Below, piece by piece: positions 62,097 through 64,000 of a stretch of DNA of 64,000 bases; position 1 is the stretch's first letter, and each line of letters begins with the position of its first letter. The stretch covers positions 5,645,501 to 5,709,500 of the forward strand of contig CP019636.1 of NCBI GenBank assembly GCA_002163975.1. Direction: 5' to 3'. The position numbers and the translations under genes were made by a program. Source of the stretch: Nostocales cyanobacterium HT-58-2 (GTDB lineage Bacteria; Cyanobacteriota; Cyanobacteriia; Cyanobacteriales; Nostocaceae). The notes beneath the pieces are model-generated. The model saw nothing but the letters and a program-made list of their open reading frames with translations. It ran no database searches and was not told where the DNA came from.

Positions 62097-63068
62097 TCAG
62101 TGGTGTGCAATGCCACTTCCACGTCGCCACGTTGCAGGAGGCATGCCTAAATGACGTTTGAATGCTCGGTTAAATGCGGCTTCTGACTCATACCCCACTT
62201 GAGTGGCAATCTTTGCCATGCCTGCATCTGTACTTTTTAGCAAGTTCACCGCTAGCTGTAGCCGCCACTGCGTTAAATATTGCATGGGCGGCTGTCCCAA
62301 CAGTTGAGTAAAGCGAGTTGCCAGTGTTGATCGCGAAACTCCTACCTGTTTTGCCAGCTCTGTTACCGTCCAGTGATGTTCAGGGCGAGCGTGTAGTAAC
62401 TCCAATACCTGACCCACAATTGAGTCATTCAATGCAGCCAGCCAACCAAGCTGTTGTTCTGATATTTGCTGCATCTGGTTCCGGAGAATTTCCACGAACA
62501 TTAACTCGGTTAACCGTGCTAGTAGACAACTGCTGCCCGGACGATTACTGAGCGTTTCTTGAATGATGTAGCGAACTCCAGTTTCTAACAGCGGAGAAGT
62601 TGGCTCTGCAAAGACCGGAATATGCATCAGGAAGGGAAGGGTTCGCAGAAATGGATTGAACAACAGTTCGTCACACAACAAAAAGCCACAGACAAGCTGC
62701 GTCAGCGCTCCATTTCCGCCATATTTCAGAACTGGCATATCTGACCAGGGTTGAGGAGGAAGGATATCTCCGACTGGAATCGGCGGTTTACCTGGTTGAT
62801 CACTCAAAATATGAGAACTGCCATAGGGAAAAACAATAATGTCTCCTTCAGAGAGTTGTTTGCTTTCAGAGCATCCATCAATTTCTACCCAACAGGTTCC
62901 CTCAGCAACAATGTGGAACGAGACAATTCGCCGTGAAGGTGCTTGCAGTAGCACTGCTAACTGAGCTGGCGGTGGCGTTTCAATACTCCAGGGAGCAAAG
63001 TACTCGGTACGAAACTGGACACCACCCGAAAGGCGAATCACTCGAAGCACATCAGAGAGAACATCCAT
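62097..63068 (-). CDS. AraC-family regulator with N-terminal cupin (cupin_6)
   Basis: 323 residues. Cupin effector part (RIVSFHIVAEGTCWVEIDG, LSEGDIIVFPYGSSHILSD, GNGALTQLVCGFLLCDELLFNPFLRTLP). C-terminal AraC domain: WTVTELAKQVGVSRSTLATRFTQLLGQPPMQYLTQWRLQLAVNLL, then MAKIATQVGYESEAAFNRAFKRHLGMPPATWR. Divergent from an acyl-CoA dehydrogenase gene, which it probably controls. Confidence 0.88.
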   Translation of the reverse strand: MDVLSDVLRVIRLSGGVQFRTEYFAPWSIETPPPAQLAVLLQAPSRRIVSFHIVAEGTCWVEIDGCSESKQLSEGDIIVFPYGSSHILSDQPGKPPIPVGDILPPQPWSDMPVLKYGGNGALTQLVCGFLLCDELLFNPFLRTLPFLMHIPVFAEPTSPLLETGVRYIIQETLSNRPGSSCLLARLTELMFVEILRNQMQQISEQQLGWLAALNDSIVGQVLELLHARPEHHWTVTELAKQVGVSRSTLATRFTQLLGQPPMQYLTQWRLQLAVNLLKSTDAGMAKIATQVGYESEAAFNRAFKRHLGMPPATWRRGSGIAHH

Positions 63069-63456
63069 AGCACTTTTAAGAATGTTTACAACCGTTCACT
63101 CAGTAAAGTGACATTTACTGGTCTGGCGTTTCAGTCAATAACTCCAGAGTCTTAGTCATTGCACATCCCGTTTTTATAGTCAAGTATAGAGTTACAGTGC
63201 ATTATTCTTCATTAAGTCGGTGTTAAAAACCACTAGCATCTGAAGGGACATCACACAACATTCAAACATTTTCAATTTAACTGTCCCCAAACCGACAGTT
63301 TCTCAATCATAAAGACGAGTGCAATCCTCGCCTAAAGTCGGCAATTGCATGGTTGTGGTCTGCACATTGTCTTTCATCAACTATTCCTTTTATCAACTAT
63401 TCAATTCAGTTTGCCGATATTTGACATCAATTCCTGTAACTCTAAAGGACAACACT
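63069..63456. other. Divergent promoter region
   Basis: 388 bp between the AraC-cupin regulator and the acyl-CoA dehydrogenase gene. Likely binding region of the regulator; no clear operator picked. Ends with AAAGGA, the ribosome site of the dehydrogenase. Confidence 0.5.
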
Positions 63457-64000
63457 ATGTTGGAATTACAAGCCCCTACAGCCCATTCACCTGTCCAATC
63501 CTGGATAGAACGTGCTAAAAACTTAGGTTCTCAATTTGCAGAACGTCGGACTGATGCAAACGAAAACGATCAATTTGTTGCTGAAAACTTTGCAGATTTG
63601 AAACAGCATGGATTTGTTTCGGCGGGTGTGCCTGCTGAGTTAGGCGGTGGAGGAGCAAGCTACATCGAAATGTCTGGAGTGCTGCGTGAGCTTGCCCATC
63701 ATTGCAGTTCCACTGCGCTTGCCTTTGCTATGCATACGCATCAAGTCATGATACCTGTATGGCGTTGGCGTCATCAAAATGCTCCTGTAGAGAGTTTGCT
63801 GCGACGAGTGGCAATGGAACAAATTATCCTCCTCAGTAGCGGTGGTTCTGATTGGTTACAAGGCTCTGGTACGGCAACTCGGGTCGAAGGTGGTTTTTAT
63901 ATTAACGGCTGTAAAGTTTTTGCTAGCGGTGCCCCTGCGGGTGATTTGCTCATGACTAGCGCTGTTTACGATGATCCAGAAGCTGGCTCCACTGTTTTGC
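63457..64000 (+). CDS. Acyl-CoA dehydrogenase-like flavoprotein, 3' end cut by window
   Basis: First 181 residues only. ATG 63457 with AAAGGA at 63444-63449. SWIERAKNLGSQFAERRTDANENDQFVAENFADLKQHGFVSAGVPAELGGGGASYIEMSGVLRELAHHCSSTALAFAMHTH, SSGGSDWLQGSGTATRVEGGFYINGCKVFASG. Typical N-terminal and middle domains of acyl-CoA dehydrogenases. Controlled, by layout, by the divergent AraC gene. Reaction unknown (desulfurisation-type members share this divergent layout). Confidence 0.87.
   Translation, partial: MLELQAPTAHSPVQSWIERAKNLGSQFAERRTDANENDQFVAENFADLKQHGFVSAGVPAELGGGGASYIEMSGVLRELAHHCSSTALAFAMHTHQVMIPVWRWRHQNAPVESLLRRVAMEQIILLSSGGSDWLQGSGTATRVEGGFYINGCKVFASGAPAGDLLMTSAVYDDPEAGSTVL

Overview
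The window looks like chromosome from a filamentous, probably heterocyst-forming cyanobacterium. The evidence is the many GCGATCGC (HIP1-type) octamers, a DevB/DevC-type exporter, a cyanobacterial MPBQ/MSBQ-type methyltransferase, a DUF1816 protein, a class of small ribbon-helix-helix proteins, and repeat-rich intergenic DNA. Genus cannot be fixed from the sequence alone.

Region by region. 0.6-11.3 kb holds ordinary chromosomal genes: an NAGPA-domain protein, an unusual acyl-CoA dehydrogenase/cyclase fusion, a retropepsin-like lipoprotein, carA, a STAS anti-sigma antagonist that appears to start at ATT, mini-RNase III, rlmB, a DUF1816 protein and an alpha/beta hydrolase. 11.5-14.7 kb has two CAP-domain paralogues, one split by an IS200/IS605-type element carrying tnpB. 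14.9-31.6 kb is again mostly core metabolism: a DsbA-like protein, an M20 amidohydrolase, bioD, a Ser/Thr kinase, prs, an SDR/HxlR pair, a Uma2 protein, an Fe-S aldo/keto reductase, a bifunctional nuclease, ribE, an M23 peptidase, birA and pgeF. 31.8-35.6 kb is an accessory island. It holds toxin-antitoxin modules and their remnants, placed between two directly repeated ~480-bp blocks, each made of a copied pgeF tail plus a 21-bp-unit minisatellite. 36-51.3 kb has devB-devC without devA, a regulator-rich stretch (LuxR, HxlR, AraC, Crp, MarR) with readable operator candidates, a NicO-type transporter, nfi, a prohibitin-like protein and mnmH.

51.4-60.7 kb is the most interesting part. Five sites (attC-like A-E) each follow a + strand gene within about 5-55 bp and share the layout of integron attC sites: an AAC-ended R'' box, a short spacer, an L'' box ending GAC, a matching L' box, and an R' box beginning G/A-TT. 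For three cassettes the R'' box at the 3' end is the reverse complement of that cassette's own 5' boundary, as expected if each had once been a circle. This is best read as a cluster of gene cassettes without an integrase in view (CALIN-like). Cargo includes a possible nuclease fragment, a RelE-type toxin-antitoxin pair, an AraC-GyrI regulator, a membrane-anchored protein and a kinase-fold protein. Two cassettes occur twice, once intact and once decayed. A TnpB element sits in the leader of the intact kinase cassette, and the decayed copy preserves the empty site. MITE-like repeats and a second 21-bp minisatellite are interleaved.

60.7-64 kb returns to an MPBQ/MSBQ-type methyltransferase, an AraC-cupin regulator and a divergent acyl-CoA dehydrogenase cut by the window end. 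No rRNA, tRNA or CRISPR array was recognised.
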